Of a stretch of DNA of 64,000 nucleotides, positions 12,989 through 27,300 are shown in pieces. Location of the stretch: contig JANFAH010000081.1 in NCBI GenBank assembly GCA_024663395.1, positions 124,001 to 188,000 of the forward strand, read 5' to 3'. Below the pieces are notes generated by a model. It had not been told where the DNA came from. It was given only the letters and a program-made list of their open reading frames with translations, and did not search any database. Source of the DNA: Pisolithus tinctorius. Lineage: Eukaryota > Basidiomycota > Agaricomycetes > Boletales > Pisolithaceae. A program made the translations under genes and the position numbers. Position 1 is the first letter of the stretch. Every line of letters begins with the position of its first letter.

Positions 12989-13305
12989 CTTCCAGTTGTG
13001 ACGGTCCTCAGGAAAGCCGAAGCCTTGAACGATGACCGTGGGAATAATGCATGTGCCCCCTAACTTGGTCATGCAGGTTCCGCGAAGGACTTGAGTCTTG
13101 CGTTGAGCAGGAAAGTGTAGTTGCCAATTGACGACGGTCCCCAGCTCATCTTTTAACAGTAGCTACCTGACATCTCTGAAGGACCAGGCGTAATAACTAA
13201 CACCAAGACGCGCATTCATAATATTCCGGTCAGACCAGTGAGCGCGCTTCCCCGAACGAAACCCACAGAACGAAACTCTTTTCACGCTTCCATTCGTCGA
13301 TCACC
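12989..13305. promoter_or_regulatory. Divergent promoter between ARP6 and TANGO2
   Basis: There are 317 bases between the two opposed start codons. No striking motif or TATA box is evident. Both genes must take their core promoters from this stretch. Confidence 0.4.
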
Positions 13306-15707
13306 ATGTGTGTCGCCTTCTTTATGCTGGAACACCATGACTACGCCCTGTACGCTTTGTCATCTCTATATGAGTTATGTCCTATTCAATTGATCCCCAA
13401 TATGCTGGAATCTGGATTGCCTGCCATGTCAAATGCCAAAAAGTATCCTGTGCAGCAATCGCGACGAATATCTGTCCCGGCCCACGGAGTTTGCACATTT
13501 TCATTCATTCGAAACACAGGGTCATCTGCGCCACGGAATATTACAAGATCAACAACCAGGACAGCGTCCGACACAGCACTCGCAATACAGTGACACCGTT
13601 GTGTTATCGGGCATTGATGTCCAAGCCGGTGGTACCTGGCTTGGCCTTGCGAAGACAGGAAAACTAGCCCTGCTGTACGTTCATTTCCCCTTCCCCAAAT
13701 TGTTACCAGGGTTTGTCACGCCTAGGGGATTTGTTTACTTGTGTCATGTGCGGCTTCCCCCGTCCTAAGAGGGGCAAAAATTTATGCCATTCACCCTCGT
13801 CATCGTTTATCCGATACGGAGAGCTAAACTTTCCGTACCGCGTATTCGAGAACCATAACATAATAACCGATTTCTCGTCACGTGACCCGTGATTTCCTGG
13901 TATCGGCCCCCATTGAATAAACCCTGACATACCTTTCTTTTCGGTCGGTAGGACTAACATCACCGAAGACACAACCCTCAAGTTTCCCCAGTCAAGGGGC
14001 CATCTTGTAGCCTCGTTCTTGGCAACCCCGCCGTCGTCCCTGACCGGTCTGACGGATATAGAGCAATATCTTCGCGGGCTTGTTGGTCCTTCCGACTTGA
14101 CAGACGAAGGAGGAGCGCGTTATGCAGGGTTCAACTTGCTTCTTCTCTCCCCTCGAGTCACCTGTTCTTCAGCTACGCCGTCCCCGCGTGACACAAATTC
14201 TGATCACCCGGTAGGAACGCACGTGCCCCTCACGAGCACACCAACGAAGTCAGTCGTCTCCTATGTAGCCTACCTTGCTACGAACCGTGGCGCCAGTGGT
14301 CAGATTACTTATCGTCCCCTGACTCTTGCCGAGAGGCAATATGGCGGGCTGTCTAACGGGTCAGATGGGTATGGTGGGAAGGAATGGGTCAAAGTGAAAA
14401 AGGGGTTGGAAATATTACGGACGGTCGTGAAGGTAGCGGAAGATTCGAATATGGATCATGTGCATGAGAAAGAAGGTGGCGAACGAAATGTGAGATACGG
14501 CAAGGGCCCGGACCATTCGGAGGATAAGATAATTGAGGAGTTGTTTGAGCTCCTTACGTGAGTGTCTCTGTTCCCCCCCCTCCTCCTTTGAAAAGTTTCT
14601 TTCCGTGGTCCGTTTGAATTTTCTTTGTTTCTCTTCTGTCAACTGCGTTCACTTTTCTGCATTTGTTGTTATCCTTTCCATTTACCCTTACCGCTCCTCC
14701 ATTCCGAGTTGCGGCGAGAGATCTCCAAGTCGCATCTCATTTCACGCGGTCATTCATTCTTTCGTCGACGAATCAGTGGTAAAGCACATTGTTTGTTTCC
14801 ACCCGCCGCCTCCGGCACTCGGCCCCCAATTGCTTCTCTTCCCTTTAATGGTCCTACTGCATCACATAACCTCTCCTTCTCTTCCCCCGCCCCGCTCCCC
14901 TAGTTCTCCGGTCCTCACCCTTTATTTCCTGACTGAGGCCACCGGTGTGGAGCCTGAGTCCCATCCCGCTGGGCATCGACTCGGAATGCGCGGTCAATTA
15001 CGCGTCATCTATGTACCGCGGACTTTCTGTCAGGCAGTTACACGATGCGGTGCTCATTCTTGTAAATATCCTCCCTTTCGAGGGGGGGCGCGGCTCGACC
15101 GTACGGAGTTGGGGAATTGACCATCATGATCTTGTTTTTGTTGTTCCTCCACTTCTCAACCTAACTAACTAATCGATCCAACTCATCCGCCACATGCACT
15201 AACCCCCCTTTCTTTCCGTACATGATCAATGCATCCCATCAACACCGGTGCCGTAACTGCAGTTGGACGTCCCCCACACCCCCGACTTCCCGCGCCGAAC
15301 TATGCAACACAATCCAGGTCGATCCTATCCTTTTCCGTCCTGGTAACATCGGCGCTGGTGCGGCCACGGATATCGCGGATGCGAAACGGAGCGCTGCGAG
15401 CTGCACGGCCACAGCCATAGCTGAAAACACCGACGGGAACAAGCTTGCGCAGCAGCCGAAAGGATACTACGCAACAAGGCTCGCCACGGTGATACTGGTG
15501 AAGCGGACAGGTGAGGTTGTGTTCATCGAGCGAGATCGATGGATGTTGCCGGACGAAGCCAAATCAAATACGGAAAGGAAGCAAGGCAGTGAATGGAGCG
15601 GGGATAGGAGTAGGCAGGGAGAGGAAAGAGGGGAAAGGAAGCCTGTTCTTGCGTCGACCTTGTCCTCGGCGACGCAACGTGTGTACAGGTTCAAGTTGGA
15701 TATGTAA
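13306..15707 (+). CDS. TANGO2-family NRDE protein
   Basis: Exon 1 encodes MCVAFFMLEHHDYAL; the next exon supplies ILCSNRDEYLSRPTEFAHF, holding the hallmark Asn-Arg-Asp-Glu motif. Later segments are AGGTWLGLAKTGKLALL, TNITEDTTLKFPQSRGHLVASFL, EQYLRGLVG, YAGFNLLLLSP, YLATNRGASGQI and PLTLAERQYGGLSNG, matching the TANGO2 order. The C-terminal exon (from about 15300) has NTIQVDPILFRPGNIGAG and GYYATRLATVILVKRTGEVVFIERDRWM, and ends RVYRFKLDM. TANGO2 proteins are cytosolic or mitochondrial and have been linked to Golgi organisation, heme mobilisation and lipid metabolism; the activity is unsettled. A large intron or poorly resolved part lies at about 14562-15270, and a charged low-complexity insert (about 15555-15650) precedes the C-terminus. 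Confidence 0.87.
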
Positions 15708-16420
15708 GTCAGGAGTTATCTCATACACAAACCAAGTTTCGCCGTGTACGTACATGCAACGATGATTTATGATACCGCGATAACAACTGCGTCGTGTTAT
15801 CTCAAATAAAGTATATACCACATGCGAATTTGAATGAGATCAGGTCAAACACGTACAGACTTCTACAACGTGTAACAAGGCCGATGATGACCTGATCACA
15901 TCATGCTGCACGCCTTGCTCGCCCAAGCCAATCTCAGATCGCACCGCAAAGTTAATAACTGTAGCATAATAGCGCTGACACTCGTCCCAATGGCACGTGG
16001 CCCGCCGCAAGAGATAGTGAGTGGAAAAAAATTAAATTAAGAAAATCAGTAGCAGGGTGCCCAGAGTCAATCATTCTATGTCTCTACTCATACAGCCAAG
16101 TATATTGTTAGGTGTATATCACGACTTGAGTTACAGAAAATTAGAAACAAAGCGGATAAAAGCGCATCTATTAAGAAAGTCCATATGCGTACACGTCTGC
16201 TTCCTTCCGCAGGCTAGAAGGTGGAGCTTACAATCCAGTAGCAGGAACGTCCACACATCACGGTCATCAATCCCCCCTCGCATCATGGGGTCGTATCACG
16301 TCGTACATACACGTGTGTGCCATCGAAATACTGGCGCGGGTATCGCAAGGGCCTTGAAGTATCGTAGTCGAGGTGGGAAGTGAAATGGCACTTGAACAAC
16401 ATCCCGCTAGGCGCTCCCTG
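15708..16420. other. Convergent intergenic spacer, nothing recognised
   Basis: This is the 3' flank of TANGO2 and of the converging Zn2Cys6 gene. It is AT-richer than the flanking exons, and no open frame has family features. Confidence 0.45.
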
Positions 16421-18382
16421 CTACGTGGCGATAATCCCGCCATACATCCCTCCGCCATCTCCTCCAACACCAACACCCATACCCACGCCGACGCCAACAC
16501 CCATGTTGACGCTGACGCCCGACATCCCAGAAGAGACTTGCAAAGGGAAATAAGAATTGTAATTCCCCCATTCGACGCCAATAGGTGGGCCCGTGTTGTG
16601 TTGCCCACCGTTGGCCCCGCCAACGGAAGATGACCCTGAGGAAGGTGACGACGGTGAAGACCCTGAGGCGGAAACCGAGCCGGAAACGTGGAAAGGAGTG
16701 CCACAGGCTGGTGAATGTATTTCGCTATCCGTAGGCGTAGGCAGTGTACCGTATGGGGGAGAACCGTAAGGTGACCCTGCGCCTGATGTTGATCCTCGTG
16801 CCCCCGAACTTGAATTGGCCGGGATACCTGAGCCGGAGCCGTTGCCAGACATAAGACAGGACGAGGAGTCCGTCAATGACAGAGAAACGCTGACTGTTGA
16901 TCTGCGAAGGAGAAAGAAGAAAAGTCAGCAAATACGTTATGGCGTTGTCCGGGACAGAACTACACGTGGAGGAAAGCGAATTACACATGTCAACACCTCG
17001 TGTACGTGACAGGCATGCCTTGGCATACAAGTCATCACACAGATAGCCGAAGCGAGACAATGATACGATCAAAACAAGCAAAAGCGAAGGTCGGCATCAA
17101 GTTCGGAGCGCGCATATTACACCTCCGATGACGACGAAAAAAAAAAAAGTCCAAGATACTCACTGCACAACACCACTCAATTCGGATAGCCTCTTGAACA
17201 GTAAACATCCACTCCCGTCAGGATCACCATGCTGACCCGGATGGCGCTGGTGAGAGGAGTGAGGATGATGATGACCCAAAGCAGCCAAAGCATTCTGTAA
17301 TTGGTGGCCTAATGAGACCAGCGAGGGACTCGTGCGGCAGGAACAACAGAACTGTTGCTGGTGCTGGTGATGCTGCTGCTGTGACTGGTGATGGTGGCTG
17401 TATTGACGTTGTTGGGGATGGTTATCGGCATCGCACCACAGCCCATTATCATACGAAGTCCCGTGCTGTTGGTGATAATTTGAATGTGGATGATAAAGAC
17501 TTGACGACGATGAGGGGGAGAACCCCGTGGCGTTATACGCGGTCGGAGCAGGAGGGGAAGGTGTAAATCTGTACAGATGAGGCTGGGATATCTCTGCTGG
17601 AAGGGGTTCTGGCTTCACTTGTTGGCCATTGATACCGTTGTTGTCAGCAGGCAAAAGACCCGAAGATGCACGTGCACGGCGAAGCTGAAGGCCGTTTTTG
17701 GCTGCACGGGAGTGCCATCTCTCTGATGGATCGCCTGCCGAGGCGTCAGCCCAACGTGGATGGGGTTTGCCTGAGGTGTGACAATGGTTGGTTTTACGTA
17801 TTGACGCGTGGGAGGGGGATGTGATTGTGATGAGAGGGAGGCGGATCATGCAAATGCGAAGAATGTTGAGCACCAAATGGAGGATCACTAAAACAACATA
17901 TACGCACCACGCAACTCGCGCACGAGACTCTCGAGCTCTGCGATTCTATTGCGAAGACGTGTAGCTTCATCTATAGTAGGGTCGTCCCTGTTCCAGAAGG
18001 GGGAAAGTCAGACGGTAAAAAAAGGAACACGAGGAGCACACACGCACCTCAACGCAGGATCGTCTATCTCGTACACGCAAAGGCCCGTCTAGACGAGGGT
18101 AAGCGGAAGAGAAAACGCGAGGGAGGGAGAGTGTGCGCACGAGGCCGAGCTGTATGCAACGCTGGCATGGGCGTTTTCTGTCACACTGGGTCCAATCGTC
18201 AGCGGCCAAGAAACCAAGTACTACAGAGGTGATCGGACCTTGCGTTTTGATGTGTGGCAGTTGAGGCAGGACTGTGTGGTGCGGTTTCGCCTGCGCTTGC
18301 GGTGGTCTGTGTCGACGGTGAAGTCGAGGTCCATGATCTCGCCTTTGAGCTGGAGGGGGGGTGGGAAGTCGGCAGAGGACAT
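16421..18382 (-). CDS. Zn2Cys6 (Gal4-type) transcription factor with low-complexity tail
   Basis: The start is at 18382 (MSSADFPPPLQLKGEIMDLDF). A basic stretch RKRRRNRTTQS leads into the binuclear zinc cluster, split by introns: CLNCHTSKRK, CDRKRPCQRCIQLGL and a last Cys in TGLCVYEIDDP. This fits C-x2-C-x6-C-x5-C-x2-C-x8-C. A short leucine-rich helix (LRNRIAELESLVRELRG) follows, probably for dimerisation, then KPHPRWADAS and a long His/Gln/Ser-rich region around 17270-17560. The final exon (16876-16421) is Ser/Gly-rich and ends in alternating Gly/Val/Met repeats before GGMYGGIIAT. It is a nuclear DNA-binding regulator with unknown targets. No fungal-specific middle homology domain is visible. 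Confidence 0.88.
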
Positions 18383-21300
18383 TTGAAATGTGTGGTGATG
18401 AAGGGAAGGGGGAAATGGGCATGGCGAGGAGGCGAGGGGGCAGGGATTAAGTAACTTGAGGGAGACTACGAGATCTGGGATCAAGGCTCGTAAGAGAACA
18501 GATCTCGTTCGTGACATAAGCACAGAAAACGTGTGCAGTGTTTTAATGGCAATAAACACTTTCCTCTTTTGGACAATCCCATCAAGGGACGACAGGCAAT
18601 TAACCCCCCCCCCCGGTGTGACCTGTGACCGACATATTTGTTGTCAGCCTCACAGCTCCTTCCTGTCAGTCGACCGCCCGTCGTCGACCACCTCAGGTGC
18701 CTGTCATGCTTGTCCCTTCCTGGAACACATGCTGTATGGGCATCTCATCAAACTGGTCCCGCTCGTCCAAACAGAAACCGAGCAACGGTGACGACATGGG
18801 GGTCAACTCACAAAGAGAAGCTCCGAAGGCATCCTCTTCTTGTCCATGGCTACGATTGGGAATTCCGCGTTTTTCTAATCGAACTTTGTTTCCGCTTTCG
18901 TAGATAACTTTGGGGTCATCCTCCTTAGCATAATTATCTTATACCATTCAATTATTCCTCGATCGGACCCAATCAAGGAGCGTCATTGCGTGCCTGCCTG
19001 GGTGTCTCCGTCCTCCATGTACCATAACAGAGGTCTTCGCATGTGATCATGTCCGGCGTGATGAAACTGCACGCTGTACACCGGCGTTTGTGTCATCGCG
19101 TTCCAGTCCACCATTTAGTGACTGGTATCCCGTTACGCCGCCAGTTTGTAATCCGCCGGGAAAAAAAAAACGTGTGAGAGAGGCAAGTCAAGATCCCTCC
19201 GCTGCATCCGGTCACTCTACTGCATTAGTAGCCAGTTACCGCTACAGTCCAATCTGAGGCATATCAACGAACTTTCCAACCTGTGGGCTCCGACTTACTT
19301 CCTCCGTACGGTCACCCTCCTCCCTTCTCACAGATCTCTTCCGTTTGATACCTCAGCAATATTGTGATCTCGACCCCTCACTCCTTTCTGCCGGTCCCTG
19401 CTCCCCCTCGCGCCAGTATCCAAATGGAGACTGACGATGACCCAGGTGTACTCCATCCCAGTCTCAGATTTGCTCCTCCCCAGCATCATATCATCGGGTA
19501 AACTACCTATCGCATTCCCCTTCTCCACCTACTCGGCACCACACTCACCCATCCCACACAGTATTAACCATATCCCAAATCAACACGTTCTTATCAATTC
19601 TACCAGTAATACGGTAATACTTGTCAATCTAACTTCGTAACCCGGCTCCAGGAGTATCCACACCCGCATCACTTCTGTGACGGTGAACTATACACGCACA
19701 GCGCATATCCGAACTGAGTGCTGGATGCTGATGCCATGATTGCCCATCACATGCTCAACGCGGGGGTGATGGCCAAGTGTGATCGGAGGCATGTCCACTG
19801 CAAGTCAGCGGACATGATAACAAACGAGTCATATATTCGACCACGTTGACACCCAAGGTCTTGGCCCGTTCCCCCTCGCCCCTTGGATTTTGGCTTCAAG
19901 CTTTACGCCGCTGCCAACAACGTTCAGTCGTCGAGCACGAGACGTACATATGCGGGCCTGACAGAATGTGTATCGCATGAGCATGCGCCACCGCTCGGCA
20001 CGCCACTCCACTTCGATTTCCTGAATTCATATCAATACGAGTCGCCGTAGATCCGTACGCGTGCATGTCTAGGGCTCGTGGCGTTCGTGCATGGATGGGT
20101 GCGTCAAGCCTACTATATATAATATCTCCTTCATCCACGCTCCATTCGAAGCATGACTCAGTCGATGGAACCCACCCTGTGAGTTCTTTTTGTCGGACAC
20201 TGCCGATCCTCGTGGTATCTCTCGCGCCCAATTTTCCGTCTTCTACGTGCGTGATCTGATATGCTCGAAGCAATGCACTTTCCTTGCTGGTCACAGTGAG
20301 TTTTGCAAAAGCTCCGTCGACCTAACTCGCCTCGACTCTTGGGGGCATTAAGGCACGAGGTGTACAATAACGTATGTAACATGATAAGCAGTAAGGGTGG
20401 GCGTTGGCATGCAACAAGGTAAGGAAGCAGTTGGATATGTGCATCATCAAAGTGGCCGCCCGGAGACGACCGACGAAGCCAACTATAAGGAAGCCGGACG
20501 AGTTAGCAGTCACAGTCCGAGCTCCTCGGTACTCTTCCATCCTCAATCCCATCGGTCTACACCGGCTTTCTGGGGGGAAGGAAGCATTGCACAGCCTGAA
20601 ATATCTCTTCGTCTATTTGTGAGCTTTGCTTTCTTCTCCTTCCTCGAGCGTCTGCCGCCTTCCCACGACTTTTGCGTCATACCAGTACTCAGGTACCTCC
20701 AAAGTCAACAATGGCACCCGCTGGTGCGTCCTCTCCGAAGAAAACCTAAGAAATTCTCCCAGGAATGCTGCAAACACCGGTCGGCCCGATTTCTCCCAAC
20801 TTACTATATAGGAGTACGTTTGCCAATTTGCTCATCGCTTAATGCCATTCATCGCCGGGCACTTGGGAACACAACAGCACTGAATTATATTTACTTGCCC
20901 TCTTTTGCCTTATGAATCACACTTGGCGCTCCGTCGCACACTCACCAGGGTCAACGCTTTGTCTACCTCCGAGGACGCCAAATTATTCGGCTGGTCAATC
21001 GTCAAACCCATACCGATGGCAGGCTGACCAAGAACATGCGATGATGGCGGGGATGACAAACGTGTCACGCAATACGGCTTGTTGGGTGTGTAAGCTGTAA
21101 GGATCAGTATGCTAGGCATTGAACTTCGCGAGCTATACTGTATCTCCGTGCCACCCCTCTCACGGTCTGTCACAAGGTTAGCAAATGTATACACCCGCTT
21201 TCCTACGAGTAATACACCCGCACCTCACCATAACACCACGGGTGGTGACCAATAACGCCGGCAGGATGGTACCCTTCGTTAAGTTGTTTCACCTCAGTAA

Positions 21301-24300
21301 GGCGTGTAAAAAGGGTTCTATATTGGCATGGCATGCGATGGAGCGCAGAGGACAGGTCGGAGCATCATAAGCAGGCCCATCAATCCGTCCGTCTCATGCC
21401 ATTAAAAATCACCTCATGTATATATATCTACGTTTAGACCAAAAACAATGTCAACGGAGAATCTGAACCACTTGATGGGGTCGACGGCTTTCGTACTTCT
21501 CCTAGAACACTGTCACACTATCTTATCCTCCTGTCTTAGTGGCTATGTATGTAGACTAGCGGTGATGGTGTCCCATGGAACGTCTATCAATCATTGGACA
21601 CGCAGGTTCAGTCAAATCGAAGCTGACAGTCCCCGAAGGACCAGTAGCCACGTTGCTGGCACGGGTGTGTTCGCCAGGGTAAATACCACTTGGTGTGAGA
21701 ATTCTTACCGGCATCAATAGCGCTGGACGGGCGGAGGGGTTGAGCAAGTCGGTGGGTCACGATGACCTACTGATATGACAAGCCGAGACGCCGAATCCCT
21801 CTGCTGGGAACGTCGCCTCCGTCGGGTGTGACCAGTCAAATGAATCAGAAAAACTCAGAGCGTGTTGCCGCAGCCATCATGATCTCGAGGAAGTAGTTTA
21901 ATAACTTGCTTGACGACCGAGCTAGCCAGACGTCGAGCCGAGATACCTCAAACGCGTTGCTAAATGAAACGAAGTCCCTTTTTCGGCTCTGTCTATGGTG
22001 TTTAGTATTTCGTATCCGGCTCGAAAAAGCGGGGTGTTATGTGCCCGTGACTCTCTGGATCCGAGAAGACAATATTGACGTCAGAAGGGGGAACAACTGT
22101 GGTGTGGCGTGTTTCCAAGCTATCAGCTGATGGATAGATAATCTGCAGACTATGTTTACGGCCGTGGAGCTACGGACGAACTCTTAAGGTCCATCATATA
22201 CTGTAGAGATGCAAATAGCGTACCGTCCTCTTCTTTCGTATGACAACACGACGTGGATGAGTGTATGCGTGCTCGTGCATGAATCTTGAACTCGAAGATG
22301 AATTACGAGCTGGGCATATCTTGGTGAGAAATGAGAAATGTGGTTGGGGCAGGTCCAGCCGACTCGGTGCCTCGCTGGGCAAAGTGACATAACATACTGT
22401 CAAAGAATACACATATATTGAACTTACTAGACTGCCAACACAATTCATCGTTGAAGAGGCTCTGAGAAGCTCTTGAGATTGGGGTTGCCTCCTCTCTTGA
22501 TGAAATAGGTTCTCACATTCGAGAAGAAGGTTTGCCAATGGACACAGGGATCACCGTGCCGTCAACGCTATCACGAACTCAATGAGCGGTTGGTTAAGAA
22601 GAAAGGGCTGCATTGCTTCCAAGAAGCTCATTGGTGCAAAGCTTACGTTGTAGAAGAGCCGCCAACAGTGCTCATGACGTGCGACGGGCTTTGAAGCCGC
22701 TTGCCAGTGAGTAAGAGAAGGTCTGATTCAATCTGTTCCAAACTTGAGCCTCGACCACATCTAGACGCCAGGCTCCATCACGGTGAGAACCGCAACAATA
22801 CCCATATTGTCGGCGGTCGTAAAAGCTGACCCGCAATCTGCATTCCGTCTCCCTACATACATCCTTCTGCAGGCACGACAGGGTTACCAGTCACTCGGCC
22901 GGCCTGTTGTCCTCGTCCGAATTCTACGAAGAACAAATACTAATAGAATGGCCTGTAAGCCATGCGATTCTTTTGCACGATATGAATATGTGACGATCCG
23001 TTCTTGTACACCCCACCTTCCCTATCCATCCAGCGCCGCCGGACCAGTGGTACTATCATATGAAAATTAGTGGTTGCAACAACCAGACAGGTACATGCCA
23101 CACGGTCATGTCCGCTGACTGGCGTAATAAGCCTGGCTGGCTTGTTTTCGATCATCGAAATCGCATTGATTGTGCATCATATGTTACTAGCCGCACATGT
23201 TTCAGGCTGCAAACCTGAGAGTTCACCATAGATAAGTCCCCTCTCTAACTCGGAAATCCAAGCATACTTGAATGGGAATGTTTGTGTTTGTGGACTTTGT
23301 CGGGAGTCACAGGCCCGTGCTACCCTTGATTACCGGTAGATGTCGGGTATGCTTGACAGGAATCTATAGTTCCTCCACGCAGAGAGGCTGTTCCTCGAGG
23401 GGAAACAAATCTGGCGTTTTTCTGGAGGTGTCTGCAGGGCCAGAGACAATCAGTCATTGTACATTCACCATTAGCTCTACTAGGTGACTATCATGATGGC
23501 AGTCTAGCAATCGACACCTGAATAATAGTGCGATCACAGCTGCTTTTGGAAATGGACCCCAAGCCAACCGCACCGCTGCAGTCAATTCGCCACCGCCACC
23601 GGTAACTATGCATCACCGGCGGATACTTAGCAATGTTGTTTGAGGTGCCACATGCTACTTGTTCCCTCGGCTGCGGCAGCTATTGTGTCACAGCATCTCA
23701 ATTACAGTGCTGCCTGTAAGACCACAATTGACTCGAGATGTGCAAGCAATACGTGTGACCTATTAGTGGTGATGGACATGAATATTGGGTCGAGGGGGTC
23801 AGTCTGATCACAAAATTAGGGTGTGACAGGCGCTGACGCTGACTGACAGGCGCAATCAGATCCCGAAATCAGTGGGCCCGCGGAAACAGTAGTACCGTTT
23901 AGCTTTTAATTTATGCTTAGCCCGATGTATGCGACTCGAGCTCCCACCTCTCGTGCATGTGCGTTGTACCCAGCCAACTAACCATACCCTATTGTACGTA
24001 CGATATCATCCATGGTACGAGCTTTATCGTTTACTTTGCACAGACCAGTGACGAGTACTACCTGCTTTGTGCAAATGTGCTCATTGACACAACAAAGCTA
24101 ATGCTGTGGGGCTGTCCTAGGGCAATATCTAGCAATTGCCTGATCAACACGTGTGTTGTCAGTGCAGTAGTGGAGCCTTTGCCGAGGGATGTCTTGGCCA
24201 TGGTGATGCGGATAGACTCGCGGATAGGCGAGTAGATACTGTGCTGGTGGATAGTGATCCAGCAAATAAGCTTGACACTTGTTGCAATGCTGCAGCCTGC

Positions 24301-27300
24301 ATTTGCCACAGCATGCCAATTCCTGCCAGTGGCAGCAGGTGATATAGTATGCGATCGTGCGCAAGGCCATGCCAATCACAAGTACGTTCTCCCACCAAGT
24401 ATGATCCGCTTGATTGGATCCTGTGACATCCTGTCCTCCCGCCACTGTCAATTCTAACATCATGCAACAGTGGAGTCATCAATGTGGAACACGATTCACG
24501 CGTATCGCAGTAGTAAGGGGTGACTGCCTTAATCCAAGTCTTGCCCCCAGCCGTTGGATTTTGTTGCATACGACACAGGTGGATGTGACACACATAGGGG
24601 CAGCTGCATCGGAGAACGATTCTACGTATTGCAAGTACTGACGTGCTGTGTCGACGCGTAACCAACGCGCAATCAGCCAGCCGAAGTGCAGCATTAATGC
24701 TAATCAACAGACAAGATTTGAAACCGCACTGCCATCGACTTGTGCAAGGAGGGAAATGAGCGTGAAATGCTCCCGTTTAATGGATCTCACATCGGACCGT
24801 TTGCTCGGACTGCATCGAATACGCTCATATTCAGTATGACGGTGGCGAATGTCAATATGTAGGTATGTACAGTTACGCCATGGAAAACGTTGAAACGTGG
24901 AGCGAAACATTTTGGCGCATCGCCCGTTGTTGTACCTGCGCAGTCCATACCCGTACTGACCCGGACTTCCTTACCGTAGTGGTTAGCTCATGTGTCCCGG
25001 TGTGCCCGATGATCATTCACAGGAATCATTGAATCAAAATCCACGAACGACCTGGGAATGACCAGGCGTGAGATAGAATGAACCTGCAACAAGTCGCCAG
25101 AAATAAATCATGATAGGTTAATTGGCCAAGGCCGTCGATCCTCCGTTTGCTCACGCAGTTAATGGAGATAGGTCGGCTGGTCAGGCACGCGCGAAGCCAA
25201 GATGTTGAGATGAGTTCAACATCGTAGTACGTGGATGAAGCTGAATACGCTACGCACCCTTCGGTGTCAGATAACCTGGGTACCGTGCCTTGGAGGCGGT
25301 GAGTCCCCACTGTTAGCCGCGCCCGGGCTTTTTGCCAACCTCAGTTGGCCCGGCGTAAATTATGGAGCTTCCTAACGCGCACTTTGCGTTACATGTGTGT
25401 ACCTCGTCCAGACCCTATCTAAACGAGAAACAGACTCTCGATCACGAGGGAGCTTAGTACCATGTGGTACGCTCATAGCTTGCTCCACGGGCGGCATATC
25501 TTGTTTGATCGCTCACACTTCCTTTCTTGTGGGGTATCTGCTAATTACGGTTAAAGCCAAACGACCCTGACAGCCTCGGTGCGCTGACAACCATTTATCG
25601 AGCGTCCACGGCTCGGGCGCCGCATAGGGTTGATTGACAGGATTGACAGGGGCTACGACCATCATCATTGACATCGGCGGATGACAGTAAAACTTCAACT
25701 CCACCAACATTATAGCGATTGCCAAGTAACAGCAACTACATCACCAGAAGACTTGCCATACACAAGGTCGCCACCTTGTTTTGGCCGGTCACTTGAAGCT
25801 CGAGTTCGGTGACCGGCATTCAGTATTTGGAACATAACGGAATGGAGGACCGATGCGGTTGCCAAGAAGATGCTGTGTCGCGGCGATATACACGCCGATG
25901 GCTTGGTCATGGCTAGATGATATCTGATAAATGTCCATTCCGCAAAGCTATACGCTGCTATACACCCTCCTCTGTAATGAATTGTTGTTGGGTGGGCATC
26001 TCGGACAGGAGATTTAAAACAGATTTCTGACTCGATTGCTCATGCACCCACGAGGACGTATGTGCCAAGCCATCTTGGGTGTAATATCGCTGCCTCCCCA
26101 GGTGTTCCGACCGTAATGATCGGGTGCATTCACGAGCCAAGCAAGAGCTACTATTGCTATTAGCCCCGGCCAGAACTGAGAGCTAATAGTTGCATCGCAT
26201 TCGCCATCCCTTGGACGCGGGTCAATCATAGGGCTTCGTCAGAATGCCGAGCCGGGAGCACCAAAGATAATTTTCTGGATTGCGGTGATGCGTGGTCTAC
26301 GGTGCGTATGCCAGAAAAAATTTGCATGCGGTGGTTCGGGCTGGGCCCTGCAGAGATTCAAGCCCGATAATGTTCCATGAGACAGGGAGCCACTCCTTGG
26401 GTTGATTTCGTCTGGTTCTTTTTGTCCTACCATAGTGACCACATGTCATCAGCAGTCAGGGCAAACGAACCGTCGTTGAATAATTAGCCGCGATTGCTGT
26501 AGCAACAGCAGAGTAATATTGTCGGAAGGAACACCGTCTCCGTAATGCGGTAGTTACAAACCTTGCACCTTGCATACTATACGTCGTTAACCCTAGTGTT
26601 CTCCTGGGTTCTCCAAGTCCAGAAACATAGTGGGGAAGGTGTTACACCACTCTGTTCCACACGTTACCATTGCATTTGTCTCCTGTGATTGCTACTGGGA
26701 CATCTTACCCGCATGGCAAACCGCACGTCGAACCTGCATGTTCGTGCGTTCCGCGGGCAAAGTGTCATTTGCCAGTTCTTGCGCTGATTATTCTCTGAGC
26801 CCAAAATTTTGTCCCCCCGCGAGAAGAGGAAAAAACAGGCATAACATATAGCCAAAAGGTTGATCACGCTTCTCAGGGTTCATTAACATTGGGCAAGCAC
26901 TGGGTATTCGCGTATGTACCCATCTCGCGCGGAATTCGCAATAATAGGTACGTTAGTCGGGCCCATGTGGCCACACGGAAGAACGGTGAATGATCGATGA
27001 CGTAGCGTGTCTTGATGACGAACGAGACACCGGGCCTGTGGATATAGCGTTCGACTAGAACCTTGCGGACCTTTGAAACTTCTGCTCAGACTTGGTCATC
27101 CATGAAAATACGGTTGGGGGTGCAGTGGGGTCATCTATCCAATTCAATAAACATGTGGCTAGTATATCGTGAACAATTGGGTCAGATCGGCACAATGTGA
27201 CAGATAGTATGTATACCAGAGCAGCCATCATGGTCCCGTTTGGACGTCCATTCTCCGACATATGCGGACCTTCGATCTGACCCAAATCCAAGCGGTTGGA

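Noticed and set aside
16450..16520. Short-period repeat resembling a minisatellite
   Set aside because: It lies in frame within the last exon of the Zn2Cys6 gene and encodes its Gly/Val/Met repeat tail.
20397..20915. 172-codon plus-strand open frame
   Set aside because: Composition and content are not protein-like, there are no neighbouring exons, and several frames overlap.
24098..24707. Overlapping minus-strand frames of 105-182 codons
   Set aside because: Three frames are open at once, pointing to local lack of stops rather than coding; no domain is recognised.
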